Origin: Pelargonium cotyledonis
Taxonomy: Eukaryota; Streptophyta; Magnoliopsida; Geraniales; Geraniaceae
Assembly: GCA_036897625.1 (NCBI GenBank)
Contig: JAYMTA010000173.1
Span: 1 to 36,263 of the forward strand
Direction of reading: 5' to 3'
Length of the DNA stretch: 36,263 bases
Below, piece after piece: positions 22,028-34,000 of the stretch. The position numbers and the translations under genes were made by a program. The notes below the pieces were generated by a model, which was not told the DNA's origin, did no database searches, and worked only from the letters and a program-made list of their open reading frames with translations. Within the stretch, counting starts at the first letter, position 1, and each line of letters opens with the position of its first letter.

Positions 22028-25000
22028 ATGGCTTGCTTGAAGATTGGCTCCAAATCCGAATCTTTCCTCCGCGAAGGCCAAACCCTGTAAGCTCTTCTTC
22101 CGTTTCTTCACTTCCAAGCAACTTTTGGGTGGATTTAGCTTCCTGGGCTTTTGTTCATTTCGGGAAATATTTATCATTGTTGTTTCTCTGGGATGCACAC
22201 AATCTGTTTGTAGAAATGCTGATTTGAATCTCGTAAGAAATTAGAGAAGAAGGGAAGGATTTTTCTTTGCTACTCTTGAAGCCCTGTTACATCAAATAAA
22301 GCATCTGAATATTGTTGTCGTAAATTTACTGCAGGAGTGATTTGGGGTTATTATTCTTGTAAATTTACTAAAAACCATGGTTATCAACTAACTTTGTACC
22401 TTTCTTCTAGGCTTCATTGACTGTTTTATAAAGGGTTGGTTTGGTTTTGAGTGTAAAAGTTAGTAGCTGTTGATAGAGCAATGAAGCAGCTTTTGGGGTG
22501 ATTTAGCTACCTGGGTTTTTGATCAGTTCAGGGAATATTTATGTCATTGTTGTTTCTCTAGGACACAATCTATTTGTAGAAAAGCTGCTTTGAATCTCGA
22601 AAGAAATTAGAGAAGAAATGATTTATTTTTTTGTTTGGCTTTCCTTGAAGCCCTGTTTCATCAAATATAGCATCTGAATATTGTTGTGGTAAATTTTCTG
22701 CATGAGTGATTTAGGGTTAGTCTTGTTGTAAATTTGCTAAAAATCACGGTCATTTACTAAATTAGTACCTTTCGTTTCGGCTACATTGGCTGTTTTATAA
22801 AGGGTTGGTTTGGTTTCGAGTGTAAAAGTTAGTAGCTGTTGATAGAGCGATGAAGCAAATAGATTCATTCCTGTGAATTGTTTCTGAATACCTGACTTAG
22901 AGGCCACTGGTAGAACAGTTGATTAAATAAATTCTCATCTCATGGAAATGATGTTGTCGAGACTCTATGATCACGTGTACAGATTAGACAATGGGTTTAG
23001 GAACTTAGTTTCTAATCAGCCATGCTCATATAAAAAGATTTTACTTTAGTTTCATGGTATTTATCTATCCAAGCTTCCTTTCCAGACTTTGCACAACTGG
23101 CCTTCCAAGTGATATCACCATCGGGGTTCGAGAAATGTCTTTTCATCTTCACAAGGTGCATTTTTTTTACCTTTCTTATGATTATTCGTTTGTGTTAACG
23201 CTCTATTGTTCTGTTTCCTCTGCAGCCTTTTCTTTTATAATTGGCTTTCATCAACTAAGCTGTCTCATTTTTCATGGCACATTCTACTTATCCATCTCCA
23301 TTTTGGAATTTTGTCCTTTCCAGTTTCCTCTGCTTTCAAGAAGTGGCCTATTGAAGACACTTATTGAAGAGTATTCTTGTGAGGAAGAACCCGTTTGCGT
23401 TTTGCAACTTCATGACGTACCTGGTGGAGCTAAGACTTTTGAGCTTGTAGTCAAGTTTTGTTATGATGTGAAAATAGAGCTCACAGCTTTTAATGTGGTC
23501 AGCCTCAGGTGTGCAGCTGCGTACCTTCAAATGAATGAAAGCTTTGGAGAGGGAAACCTCATAGCACAAACGGAGGGTTTTCTTGATGAAATATTCGGCA
23601 GTTGGACAGACTCAATTAAGGCTCTTGAGACGTGTGAAGAAGTTCTACCATATGCAGAAGAGCTTCACATTGTTTCACGATGCATTGATTCATTGGCGAT
23701 GAAAGCTTGTGCAGACACAAAGTTGTTCAATTGGCCTGTGACACGATGCAACAACATGGAGAGCTCAACAGACACTTTTTTATGGAATGGAATATCTACT
23801 GCACCTAAACCAGCACGACCTACGGGTGAGGATTGGTGGTTTGAGGATATTTCCACCCTCAATTTGCCTCTTTTTAGACAGCTGATTCTTGCTGTTGAAT
23901 CGAGAGGCATGAAGCTCCAGACTATTGCTGCATCCCTCATATACTATGCCAAGAGATATATCCCTGTGATGAACAGACAATCGAGCTTCAATGATACAAA
24001 TCATGTCAACTTGGGGACAACAGTTTCTACCCTTTCCGAGGCAGATCAAAGGACCTTACTTGAAGATATTGTAGAGTTGCTTCCTAATGAGAAGGGTGTA
24101 ACATCAACTAAGTTTCTGCTCAGGCTACTCCGCACGGCAATGTTCCTGCATGTAAATCCTTTATGCAGAGAAAATTTGGAAAGAAGAGTGGGCATCCACT
24201 TGGACCAAGCTACACTCGAAGATCTTCTGATGCCAAATATGGGTTATTCAGTTGAGACTCTATATGATATAGACTGTGTCCAGAGGATCCTTGATCACTT
24301 CGTGTCGGCAAACCAGACCATGACTGCTTCATATTCTCCAACCATAGTGGAAGATATGCCAGTAATAACTGGTTCCGATACATTGACGCCCATGACATTG
24401 GTTGCTAACTTGGTGGATGGATATCTAGCTGAGGTGGCACCAGACGTTAATTTGAAGTTACCAAAATTTCAGGCTCTTGCCGCTGTTATTCCTGACTATG
24501 CCAGGCCTCTCAATGATGGTCTTTATCATGCCATTGATGTATACCTGAAGGTAACAAATTCTTTAAATGTACACTCTCATGTTTCTAAAACTTTACTTCA
24601 AGAAGCTAAAAAAAATATGAAAAGATGATTTATCCTGTTTCCCCAAAATTTTTATTGTCCATTGAAGTGAATATGTGTGCCTGCTAGGAAAGGAAAAGTG
24701 AAACAGAATTATACCCTCTTTTTTCTTCCAAAAATCCCTTGGTTGATTGCGCTCTATGTCATGGTTCAGATATAAATGGGGTTTTCATCTTATGCATCCA
24801 ATGTGATAAATGATTTTCATTTTAACAAAAGATATGTGGATGAAAATTAACAATCTAGTAGTGTTGTTAAACAGTGGACATGCAGTGTTAATTGCAAGTA
24901 CTGTGCTCTACATTTATGTATCCGGCCTTTGTCCTTCAATGTAAAGGACGGAACCCCCATTCCCCCCAGCTATTTAATAGATTGATATCATTTTGAATGC

Positions 25001-25526
25001 ACATACAGACAAAGGCTATATCCTCTAACTTCAATAATGCTAACAGCAACAATTCTCACGACTTCAGGCACATCCATGGCTGACAGATTCTGAGAGAGAG
25101 CAACTTTGTAGACTCATGAACTGGCAAAAGCTCTCATTGGATGCCAGCACCCATGCGGCTCAGAATGAGCGATTACCGCTTCGAGTAATTGTCCAAGTCC
25201 TCTTCTTTGAACAGCTTCGCCTCCGTACTTCAATTTCTGGATGGTTCCTAGTCTCTGATAATCTTGAAAACTCACAGATCCCCAGTGGAAACCTTGGGGT
25301 CCCCAAAAATGATAGGTCCCGTGAATTAGACTCTGCTAAAGACAAACTTGGTGGCGCAGATGATATGAAGGAGCGTGTTTCTGAGCTTGAAAAGGAGTGT
25401 ATGGGCATGAAACAGGAGCTTCAGAAGATAGCAAAGATAAAGAGAAGTTGGAGCATTATCCCCAGAAAGTTCTTCGGTAGACCAAAATCACTTCCTAGCA
25501 AACAAACAGCATCGGTGAATGGGTAA
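22028..25526 (+). CDS. BTB/POZ-NPH3 family protein (NRL, At5g03250-like)
   Basis: Exons are 22028-22086, 23086-23155, 23324-24550 and 25068-25526, giving 604 residues. The start reads [19 protein letters not shown], typical of the family. The BTB domain is at about residues 25-130 ([20 protein letters not shown], then [27 protein letters not shown]). The NPH3 domain starts at about 225 ([20 protein letters not shown]) and ends with the very conserved [38 protein letters not shown] and [22 protein letters not shown]-terminal coiled coil follows ([20 protein letters not shown]). NRL proteins act at the plasma membrane as phototropin or polarity partners and CUL3 adaptors; the exact role of this clade is unclear. 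RPKSLP near the end fits an R-x-x-S-x-P pattern like 14-3-3 sites (inference). The usual GQTW reads GQTL here. The 168-base intron 2 is in frame and stop-free. Confidence 0.95.
22116..22852. repeat. ~368-bp tandem duplication in intron 1 of the NPH3-like gene
   Basis: Copies at about 22116-22483 and 22484-22852 align end to end. Shared runs include TTGAAGCCCTGTT, GCATCTGAATATTGTTGT, CTGTTTTATAAAGGGTTGGT and GTGTAAAAGTTAGTAGCTGT, with scattered substitutions and small indels. The second copy follows the first without a gap. Confidence 0.92.
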
Positions 25527-26704
25527 TAAAATAAGAAAAATGTTTAGAGGCATTAATGAATTTTGAAGTTGAAAATAGCTAAGTGACACTATCCCTCCCT
25601 TTCCTAAACATTCTTTTATTTACTTGATGAACGCCAGATAGTTATGCTTCTATTATATATGGCTAAGATAGTGATACTGTTAAGGTATTAGTTAGCAGTT
25701 GGGTTGTAATTCAATTCATTTACTTGTTCTTATATTCACTTGCAAATGGCTGCACAGTTTAAAGCTTGTAAACCATGCTATTGCATTAATAAAAGTCATG
25801 TATTCTCTAAACCTTGATTAAATTATTGGGTTAGTATTTTATGAAATCTAATTTATTTTTTGGATTAAAATTTGCCACACTGCTCTCATTTCTCATGCAT
25901 TTACTGCAATATGAGACAGCCATTTAGATAGGTGTCCGTACAGACGTACAATATTATTTAACCAGTAAAGGAACCATATTCTTCTGCTCCATACTCTTTG
26001 AGTGCTAACATTGTACAAGTGGCTAGAGTTTTGCATAGTTAATTGTGTTCAAGTTTTCTTCTCTGGTAGAAGACTGGCACATCTCATATGTTGGTTTGAT
26101 AGTTAACTTTCAGCATACAAGTTTGATTAACCTTCCTCTTTGCCGTTTTGTGCTTTTCTGTAATTTCTCGTGATGGTAAATCGGTAATCCTCTTTAACCA
26201 TCATTATCCGTTTGATTATAGCTGAAATAATTCTCTGGCTACTAATGCAGGTGTCATTTTGATTTTCACATCAGTTTAGCAGTTTCCAAGTTTGTTTTGT
26301 ATCTTTAGCCTAACAATCTTATCTTTGGTTGTTAGTTTCAGAAGCTGCAATGGTTTCCACGCAACTTTATTGCAGTCCTTGCACAGCCACTGGGTATTTC
26401 TCCGAGAAGGCAATATGAATATTTATTATGGTGCACCTGTGGCTACTTATAATTCAAAATAAATGCACAATTGATTATCACAACATAAGATGTTCTAAAA
26501 AGCTTCCTTGTTGGAATTTTTTATTTCACATATTGATGTCTCAATTAGGCCTCAAGACAATCGCAAACAAGCATTCGAGGTAAAAGAGTTTTCTCCTCAA
26601 AGAATCTCCTAAAACTTCTGCAGATGGACACACAAATTTCAAATAAATATCGAAAGGTAAGACACAGCTCCTTGAAAAAAGAGTTGATCCGAGTTTTTCA
26701 GTAT
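25527..26704. other. Convergent 3' spacer between NPH3-like and laccase genes
   Basis: The two genes converge here. AATAAA at 25788-25793 is a good poly(A) signal for the plus-strand gene. TTTATT at 26422-26427 could serve the minus-strand laccase. Nothing else coding or repetitive was recognised. Confidence 0.5.
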
Positions 26705-28861
26705 CTAGCAGGGTGGAAGGTCTTTTGGTGGTGGAAGAATAGATTCTTCTGGCGACTTTCCGTTCTCAACAACAAAAGCCATTTTCAGTCCCCACATTGT
26801 ATGCAACTCCAAGTGGCAGTGCATGAACCAAACACCTGCATAAAAGAAAAGTTTCCATCAGTGAGTATTTTCTTATTCATTCCTTTCAAGAGTGCATTTG
26901 TATATGGATCTTGTAAATATAGTCTGTATATTGTATAGAGTTACCTGGATTATCGGCTCTAAACCTGATGGCTGTCCACCCTCCAGTTGGAACCCCAACT
27001 GTGTTTCTTTCTGGTGGATCAATCAAGTTGAACTTTGCGGGATCATTTTTGGGGTCAAAGTTCCCAATCCCACTCCCGACGACAAAGAAATTGTAGCCAT
27101 GAAGATGAAATGGGTGTGACTCTACAGAGAGAAGATTGGTATCTTGTAATACCAATTCGATGGTGGTATTGAAAGCTACCTTACTGAGTCTTGTTCCTAA
27201 GTTGGTACCAAGGTTAGCTGTGAGTGGAGCACCTGTGTAGTTGAACGGAACAGGCGGGCGATCTGGAAAATCAGTTCTAAAAACTCCCGGGATATTGAAA
27301 TAATGAGACTGCAGAAGCGCAACCTTTGGCATCACAAAGGTAATGTTGTTCAATGAGGCTGTTAGTTGTGTACCATTTTGGCAGGGGGGGCATGGGTTTT
27401 GCCCCAAACCAATTGTGTAGAAAAGGTGGCGATCGACTTTAAGAGGGACATTTGCAGGAAATTGTGGGGTGTTAAGACTCCGAAGCTTATTGGTGTAGCT
27501 CAATGCAAAAGAAGTGTCATTTGGAGCAGGTAATTGGGGCAAGGTTGGGAGAACTGTGTTTGGAATGCTTTTGTACTGTAAAATAGCTGTAACGGTCTTG
27601 TTGTCTACAAGAATTGGTGCATCCATGAAAGGCCTCGCTGCCATGAAGTATCTACTTGGAGACTGATCAGCCTTGACAATAACGTTTGTGGTCTGTCCAG
27701 GTGCTATTAAGATAGCTTGAGTCGAGAAAGGCTTGGTGTAGACAGCATCGATTTCCACAACTGTCATGTTATGACCAGCAATGGCGAAGAAGAGCTCATC
27801 ATTGAGTGCAGCATTGACGATTCTCAGAAGGTAAGTCTTACCCGACTCAACTTCCACAGCAAAGGTATCTGAAACAGGAAAGAGCAACAGGGTGAGCTTA
27901 ATTATATGAATAATTATCTTTTTTTCATTAAAAAGACAGTATGCTGAGCTAAATATCCTTACGTTTCTCAGAACACGGAAAGAGTGGCCCGGGTTTTCCA
28001 TTGATAGTGTGAGCATCTGAAGTTGGTGGTGGCAAGCCCAGCTTATTGGCTTGGTTCACAATGTTCTCAACATCCTGATTCCACCATTCTCCTGCAAGGA
28101 CAAATTTGTAAGTTAGCTCTCATTTTGCAACTTCAAATCCCCAAAATGCTTGGTGATTTCTTAATTTTCAGTAACACGACTGACCTAAGACTATGTTAGT
28201 TTCACGGTAAGGTAGAGGGAATGGAAATGGTGTCCCTTCTTTCGGCATGATAACAATGGCACCATAAACAGTGGCTCTGAGCCACAAAATGTGAGCGTGC
28301 CACCATAGTGTTCCACGTTGACCCGTAACATTGAAAGCATACGTGTAGCTGTGCCCGGTCTTGATTGGGCACTGTGTTATGTACGCTGGTCCATCTGCCC
28401 AACCATTGCGAAATTGTTTCAAGCCATGCCTGCATAAACACGTACAAAGTTTCACTTGTTTCTTTGTTCATCTATATACACGTATCAAAATACCAAAGAA
28501 GCTGATATAGTTATATACCAATGAATGGACATGTTATATTGTGCGTGGTTGGTGACATTGATCAGAACCCGATCCCCTTCTCTAGCATAAACCGTAGGTC
28601 CCGGAAACATCCCATTAACTGTAACTATTGGTTTGGCATGACATAACCTGCTAACATTCTTGACTTGAACCTGCAGGTAAAATGCAAAAAAGGTAAGTTA
28701 AGAAGCTGCTGTTTATGCTAAAGAAACCATAAAAGAAACAACACGACACCCACATCAAACTGGTACTTCTTCACTGCTGCATCAGCTGAAAACCATAGGA
28801 ACCCGAAAAAGCAGAAGAAGAGAAAGAGTGATCTGCAGCACCATCCACAATGCAATGCCAT
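26705..28861 (-). CDS. LAC11: Laccase (LAC11-like multicopper oxidase)
   Basis: Minus-strand exons are 28861-28754, 28670-28519, 28429-28185, 28091-27963, 27868-26945 and 26835-26705. They encode 562 residues in the six-exon laccase pattern. A signal peptide ([28 protein letters not shown]) sends it to the apoplast, where plant laccases oxidise monolignols for lignin assembly. All copper ligands are present: H86-W-H88, H131-A-H133, H463-PF-H466-L-H468 and H525-C526-H527 with H531. Leu536 is in the axial position, as in high-potential laccases. The sequence is closest, from memory, to Arabidopsis LAC11 ([62 protein letters not shown]). The orthologue call is also supported by the flanking NPH3-like and LOG genes. 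A miR397-complementary site lies in exon 5. No lesion was seen. Confidence 0.95.
27799..27819 (-). promoter_or_regulatory. miR397-complementary site in laccase mRNA
   Basis: The mRNA reads CGTCAATGCTGCACTCAATG followed by A, across the codons for NAALND. Against miR397a recalled from memory, all positions pair if two G:U wobbles (microRNA positions 15 and 20) are allowed, with perfect pairing through positions 1-14. miR397 silencing of laccases at this conserved stretch is well established. Confidence 0.7.
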
Positions 28862-28943
28862 AATGCTCGTGTTTTCAATACTTTGATACTCGTTGAAGCT
28901 CTATCAGTATCTGGTTTGTATGTCAAAGAGGAGTAAGGATCGG

Positions 28944-28960
28944 TATTTATAAGGGTAGGT
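28944..28960 (-). promoter_or_regulatory. Laccase core promoter: TATA box and AC element
   Basis: On the minus strand TATAAATA (28951-28944) lies about 85 bp upstream of the ATG. Directly upstream is ACCTACC (28960-28954), the AC-I element bound by MYB46/58/63-type activators of lignin genes. The pairing of motif and gene function is consistent, but binding is inferred. Confidence 0.5.
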
Positions 28961-30127
28961 TGATGGATTGTCTGTGTAGTTTCATCAGGTAAAGCAAAAA
29001 ACAGCATGGCTAGAAAGCTTGGAAGCAACTGTGACAAGAAGTTGAAACATCCATGTTAATGTTGGTTAAGTACAAATATAAATTTATAATTTAATTTTTG
29101 GGTTCAATGTGGAGTACCTTGTAAGGAGATGATATGTTGTGATCTGGCTTTAAACATGGTTAATAATATAGTCCAACATAAGATTGCTAGTAGTATTCAT
29201 TTACCAAAGGTTTTAGATTTGCTTTCCAAGTAACATCTTGCTTTGCTGTGCTGGCTTTGTTCACAAGGTGTTGAATACTTTGAAATGTTTGGTGAGCCAA
29301 AGAAAGTTGAGAAACTAGGCCAAACCACAACCAGTTTTGCTTCTAGTTTAGTGTAGAGCTAACAACTCTTGCTTTGACTCGGGTTCGGTGTACTTTTTAC
29401 GGGTTCAGGCTGATTCTAATTTCCAAGAGGTGCGGGTTTAGACCTTTGGATACATTAATAAGATGTGGATTGCCTAGTAGACCCGATCCGATCCAACCCA
29501 AAATTTTGTCGGATCTATTTGGCTTGACCCAAAACCGGATAAATGAAGGTCGGATTTTGAGTGCAGGCCCAAATTGCCAGATTTAGCTTAGTTTGTGGTG
29601 TCTACCTGGCTTAGCCTAACAAGACTCAAAAGATCCAGACTCCACATGAAACCATTTGGCCCATAGCTAGCTAATGGCTCACAAATAGTGTAAATGGATC
29701 AAACCTGACTAAAGATAGCGGATCCAGGTCCATAACCCGGATCCTCACATGGTAAAACTCAAACTCATACTGGCATACCACAGCTCAAAACCCGAAAGAA
29801 CAGGTACCTTTTGGATCGGGAAAGTCCTTTTCAACACAAACCCAACAAAATATGACCCCTTTTGAGGCCCACTTGTGAATTGGGCTCTACCTTCTCGGAC
29901 ACGCCGTTTGCGGGCTCAGTTTTTGAGTTCCCGCCTACACTTCAAGCATCACAAGGAGGATTTAAGCTTGTAGGAGCTTCTACCGCTTCGAGTAGTGAAA
30001 ATTCATTATGTTTGGCTAAGTGATGTGGCCTTTCTCGGGACTTTGAAAGTGACCCATTGAGTGGCGAAAGAAGCGCACAGCGAAACACTGTTATCATCGC
30101 AACGAATTTTTTCCAGTAACTCGCCTT

Positions 30128-30157
30128 GTCATGACGAGCCTAAATTCTCGTCATGAC
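30128..30157. repeat. Perfect inverted repeat (possible hairpin)
   Basis: Arms GTCATGACGAG (30128-30138) and CTCGTCATGAC (30147-30157) flank an 8-base loop, CCTAAATT. With a one-base bulge the stem extends further (CCTT on one side, AAGG on the other). Each arm also contains the palindrome GTCATGAC. Confidence 0.8.
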
Positions 30158-30721
30158 GAAGGAGGCCATAAATGTTGCAGTCCGGGGCAAGCTTCGTAAT
30201 CACGGGTGCGCGCATCGTACCATTATTTTTCATATTAATTTTTAAGTTTATTTTTATAGTATCACAAGTATGGTTAGCTCATAAGAGTGTATAATTAATA
30301 GCAAAGGAAAAGAGTATCATTCCCATCCAAATGCTACACATTGACTACAAAATCATTTCAAAGTTCAAACCCAAAAGAATCCATCAAAATTGACTCCTCA
30401 ACCACCAAATGCTTATGGCTTAACCTCAAAACAAGAAAATATTGGGGTCATGTCACCCTATGAGGAGCAAAGCAGATGGCCCCCCTTACCCTTTTCTTAG
30501 GGTTAGTACCAACACGTGTCATCGTTTCATTTGTCGTCTTCCAACAAAAAAACAGAAACCTATATTCTCTGCCCACTTGACACTTGCTCTTCTATAATTG
30601 AATAGCTTAGGGACATGTATCTATTGTCTCTAGCTGAAACAAAACAAGTAGTCGAGACTCTCGTGATCTTAAAGCCGCAAGACAACAACGTTTACCGTTT
30701 CTGCAAGAATCACCCTCAATA

Positions 30722-30747
30722 GAGAGTCTCTTGTGCACGAGACTCTC
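30722..30747. repeat. Short inverted repeat
   Basis: GAGAGTCTC (30722-30730), loop TTGTGCAC, and GAGACTCTC (30739-30747). A direct copy of CGAGACTCTCGT also lies at 30653-30664. Confidence 0.65.
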
Positions 30748-31007
30748 GTCGTTGGGGGGCATAAGCCAGCAACTCAATAAGCTCACAGATTAATTGACCT
30801 CAAGAGAGAACATTTTTCCCATTCCACAAGTTCTTAGTAGTTACTTTCATCTTGAGAAAAAGAAGAAACAAAATATCCACTTCAAATAGAATTTAAAAGC
30901 TCTAACACATTGTTCTCAATTACAGCAATTTAAAAACTAAACAACAAAACCCAACAAAATTTTGCTCCATTTTACCCACCAAAACCTCTCCATATCACCT
31001 TGAGATA

Positions 31008-34000
31008 TCATATGTTTGAGAAGAAGCCAATATTCTCAATATCCCAATCCAACTTTAAATGAATATTATCTTGGCAAGGGACATACTCCTACAAAATGAA
31101 CAAGTTATATCAGAAACAATGCTTCATTGTTTTTACTGATAGTTTCACTATTAAAAACACAATCACTTCATTTATCATATGAATTTCTTCACGTTACACA
31201 TTTGTTTCATGTTGATTGGATCATTTGACTTTGAATTTACCTCCAATTCCTTCACCAACTGCTTGGCTGATGGTGCTGATACAATAATTTGGCGCGCGCT
31301 TGGACTAATGAATTCCTCTTCCACAGCTTTGTCGATAAATGACAAGAAGGAATTGTAGTATCCATCCACATTAAGCAATCCCACCTGCATTAACAAGATT
31401 CTGTGCATCAGTCAAAGCAATCAATTGAGCTTCATCGTATGGTCATTTCATCAAGAACGTAAAGAGGAAGTACTGGTTTATCATGAATGCCTAGCTGAGC
31501 CCATGTTATCACTTCAAGAAGCTCTTCCAGTGTCCCATAGCCACCTGTACATATGGTTTAACATAAGTTTTCCTTGTCCAACATAGGTCCAAAGCAATGC
31601 ATATGATCATGTAACACATGTCTTTTCACATGTAATGTTTCAAATTAATTCTAAGTGCATGATTGGCGCCTATGAAAGCAGTTTATTACATTATAAGAGA
31701 TAAATGAGAACTTAATGGTGAAGAGTCTACTCATTTATTGTCTGTCAAAACAAAAATGGCTTATTGAATTAGTGTCTACATTTAGTTTACACCCTGAGTT
31801 TCTTTATGACCATCTTGCCCTTATTAGTTTTCGAATTCCTAAAAGAGAAAACCTTGGCTAATGTGCTGACCTTGGAAGTAGACATGTTATAGATTAACTG
31901 TGAACATGGCGTAGACTAGTGTCAAAGCGTGCACCTACGGACATGAACCTAGGAGGCACCTTTAAAAAAATTGGAATTTTTACCATCTAGCTCATGATTA
32001 ATTTATGCATTACAAAAAGAGTCTTGGTGCATGTCCTTATGTGAGGACTTATTGTATACGCTGACAGTGAGAGTAGACATGTTATAGATAACAATGAAAA
32101 TGATGTAAACTAACAGCGAAAGTGATATAGACTAGCGTCGAAGCGTGCACCTAAGAACATGAGCTTAGGAGGCTCCTTCCAAAAATTGGAATTCATTGCC
32201 CCCCAAAAGACATGATTTACTACAAAACACATACTGGTGGTCATAATGGCTCTCATACAATCATAATTCATCTCATGTTAGACTTTCTTCCCAAATTCCC
32301 CCACACCCCTCAAAAACAGAAAAAGGTGGAGTCCCTATGAAAAGTAAAATGACTTTTATACCCCTCAATCCTCAGAGTCTTCAACTATTCCAAGTTCTCT
32401 AAAGTCAAAAAGTCAGGATGATATACTCTAAGAACCAAAGAAACAAAAACAAATGTGCTGAACATGATTCATGTGTAAGGTGCAGGTGCTAGTTGTCAAA
32501 GACTATTTGGTGAAAGTCTCTCTCAGTCCTTTTCCCCTTTTATGGTAGGAGAAAAATTGCATATTAAACCACAACAATTTGGTTCCTCAAAGCTCTTATT
32601 TTCAGTGCAAGATGTTGATGGGTCAAGCTTTGGGGTTGAAGGGTTGCTCTCTAATCATGTATCTTGGGGTTTGTGAGAGAAGTTGCAGAAAGTTATGATT
32701 TTTTAGGCCACACAGGTGCTTTCATGGCATTGCCAATAATATACCATACAGAGCATCAAAACACAACAAGCCACAACACCAATAGAAATATCATAACATT
32801 TGCTTTATGTCCAACACTTCAACTAGAAACCTACAGTTTCTAGTGTATAGGGTAAATCTAAAGCAATCAACAACTCTTCTCTTGTGAGATACCAAGAATC
32901 ATGGGCTCATGTTTATTAGTTTATTGAGTATCAAGAAAGGAAGTGAGCGACCAAACCAAGAATACTAAAGAGAACATGATGCAAGAGACTAGACACTACT
33001 GGCTCGTCGTCAAGAGTGATGTCAACAAATTGGGTTGCAATTTGCACCGTCCTAGCAAGACAAGCCAACAAACAAGGCAACAAGACTTTGTCGAGTGGGT
33101 AGGCCGTATTTTTGTGTTATGAGCTCGTTCGAGGGGCGTTTTGGTCATTTTATATTTTCGTGAATTTTCAGATATTTCAATTGTAGTTTATTAAATTTCT
33201 TGACAAATATACATAAATCCATGACATAAACACAAAAGCATCATTATGGTTTCTTGATTTTGCCTTGGAATTAAGAGTATTTTTTTGCAGAGTTTACACA
33301 AACCTGGCAAGGCAATAAAAGCATCTGAGTGCTTAGCCATCTCAGCCTTCCTTTGGTGCATATCTGCAACTGCCTTCACTTCCCCCACAGTTTCACCAGT
33401 TAGCTGCAAAAAGGCACAGAAAAAATAAAGAGATTGAAAACTGTACTTTGAAAGAGAAGGAGACACAAAGATTTGGAGTATTGTGCAGAAAGGCAATGAT
33501 GAGCCAAACACTGGCCCATCAAAATGCCAAACAAGCAACTTAGCATCCATCAAAAGAAACAAAAATGATTGAAAACCAAATAGTAGAACATATATAAAAT
33601 GATTTGAAAAGAAGACAAAAGATAAACATGGCCAATAAAAGAAAAGGAAACAGAGGATTTGAAAAGAAATAAAGAGACTTCAAAAGGCAAAATATAAGAT
33701 GAATGCAAGCCAGTTCATGGTGTTGATAGAAGGAAAAACAAGATGTCATTATTGAAATATACAGAACTTGTAATTTTTTTATTTGCATATATGGAAAGAG
33801 AAGAGTCTTAGCCACTATTATTGGCCGAGACTCAGCCTAGACACAAAGTAATCGTATCCGGGCGGGCCCTTCACGCCCACAAATACATGGGGGCGGGTAT
33901 AAACATTGAATCGTTGGTTCGTGACGTGTCAAATTCTCGTGGACTCGATTGAATGTCATTTGTGTATAAAGGTTAAAAACTTTTTCTTCTGGACATATAA

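Larger units (their letters stand above)
28971..31007. other. Laccase upstream region and spacer to LOG
   Basis: No gene was recognised. 29374-29850 is unusually rich in GGGTTCGG/CCCGATCC-type motifs (CGGGTTCGG, CGGGTTCAGG, ACCCGATCCGATCC), which suggests an old non-coding repeat. Two perfect short inverted repeats are listed separately. The final ~200 bases before 31008 probably hold the LOG 3' UTR. Confidence 0.4.

Noticed and set aside
21843..22121. Minus-strand protein with an Arg-Glu repeat
   Set aside because: The repeat is the translation of the (CT)26 tract, and the rest is antisense to the NPH3-like first exon.
23054..24628. One 524-codon open frame as the NPH3-like protein
   Set aside because: It reads through intron 2 (23156-23323) and into intron 3 after 24550. 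Family alignment needs splicing at these sites plus the exons at 22028 and 25068.
26886..28016. Single 376-codon open frame as a short laccase
   Set aside because: It runs through intron 4 upstream and past the donor at 26945. The six-exon model restores all copper ligands.
31175..31408. LOG ending at the stop at 31175 within exon 6 read-through
   Set aside because: GAG|GTAAAT at 31241/31240 is a good donor, and an exon at 31088-31008 encodes the family tail EYVPC, so the read-through is intron.
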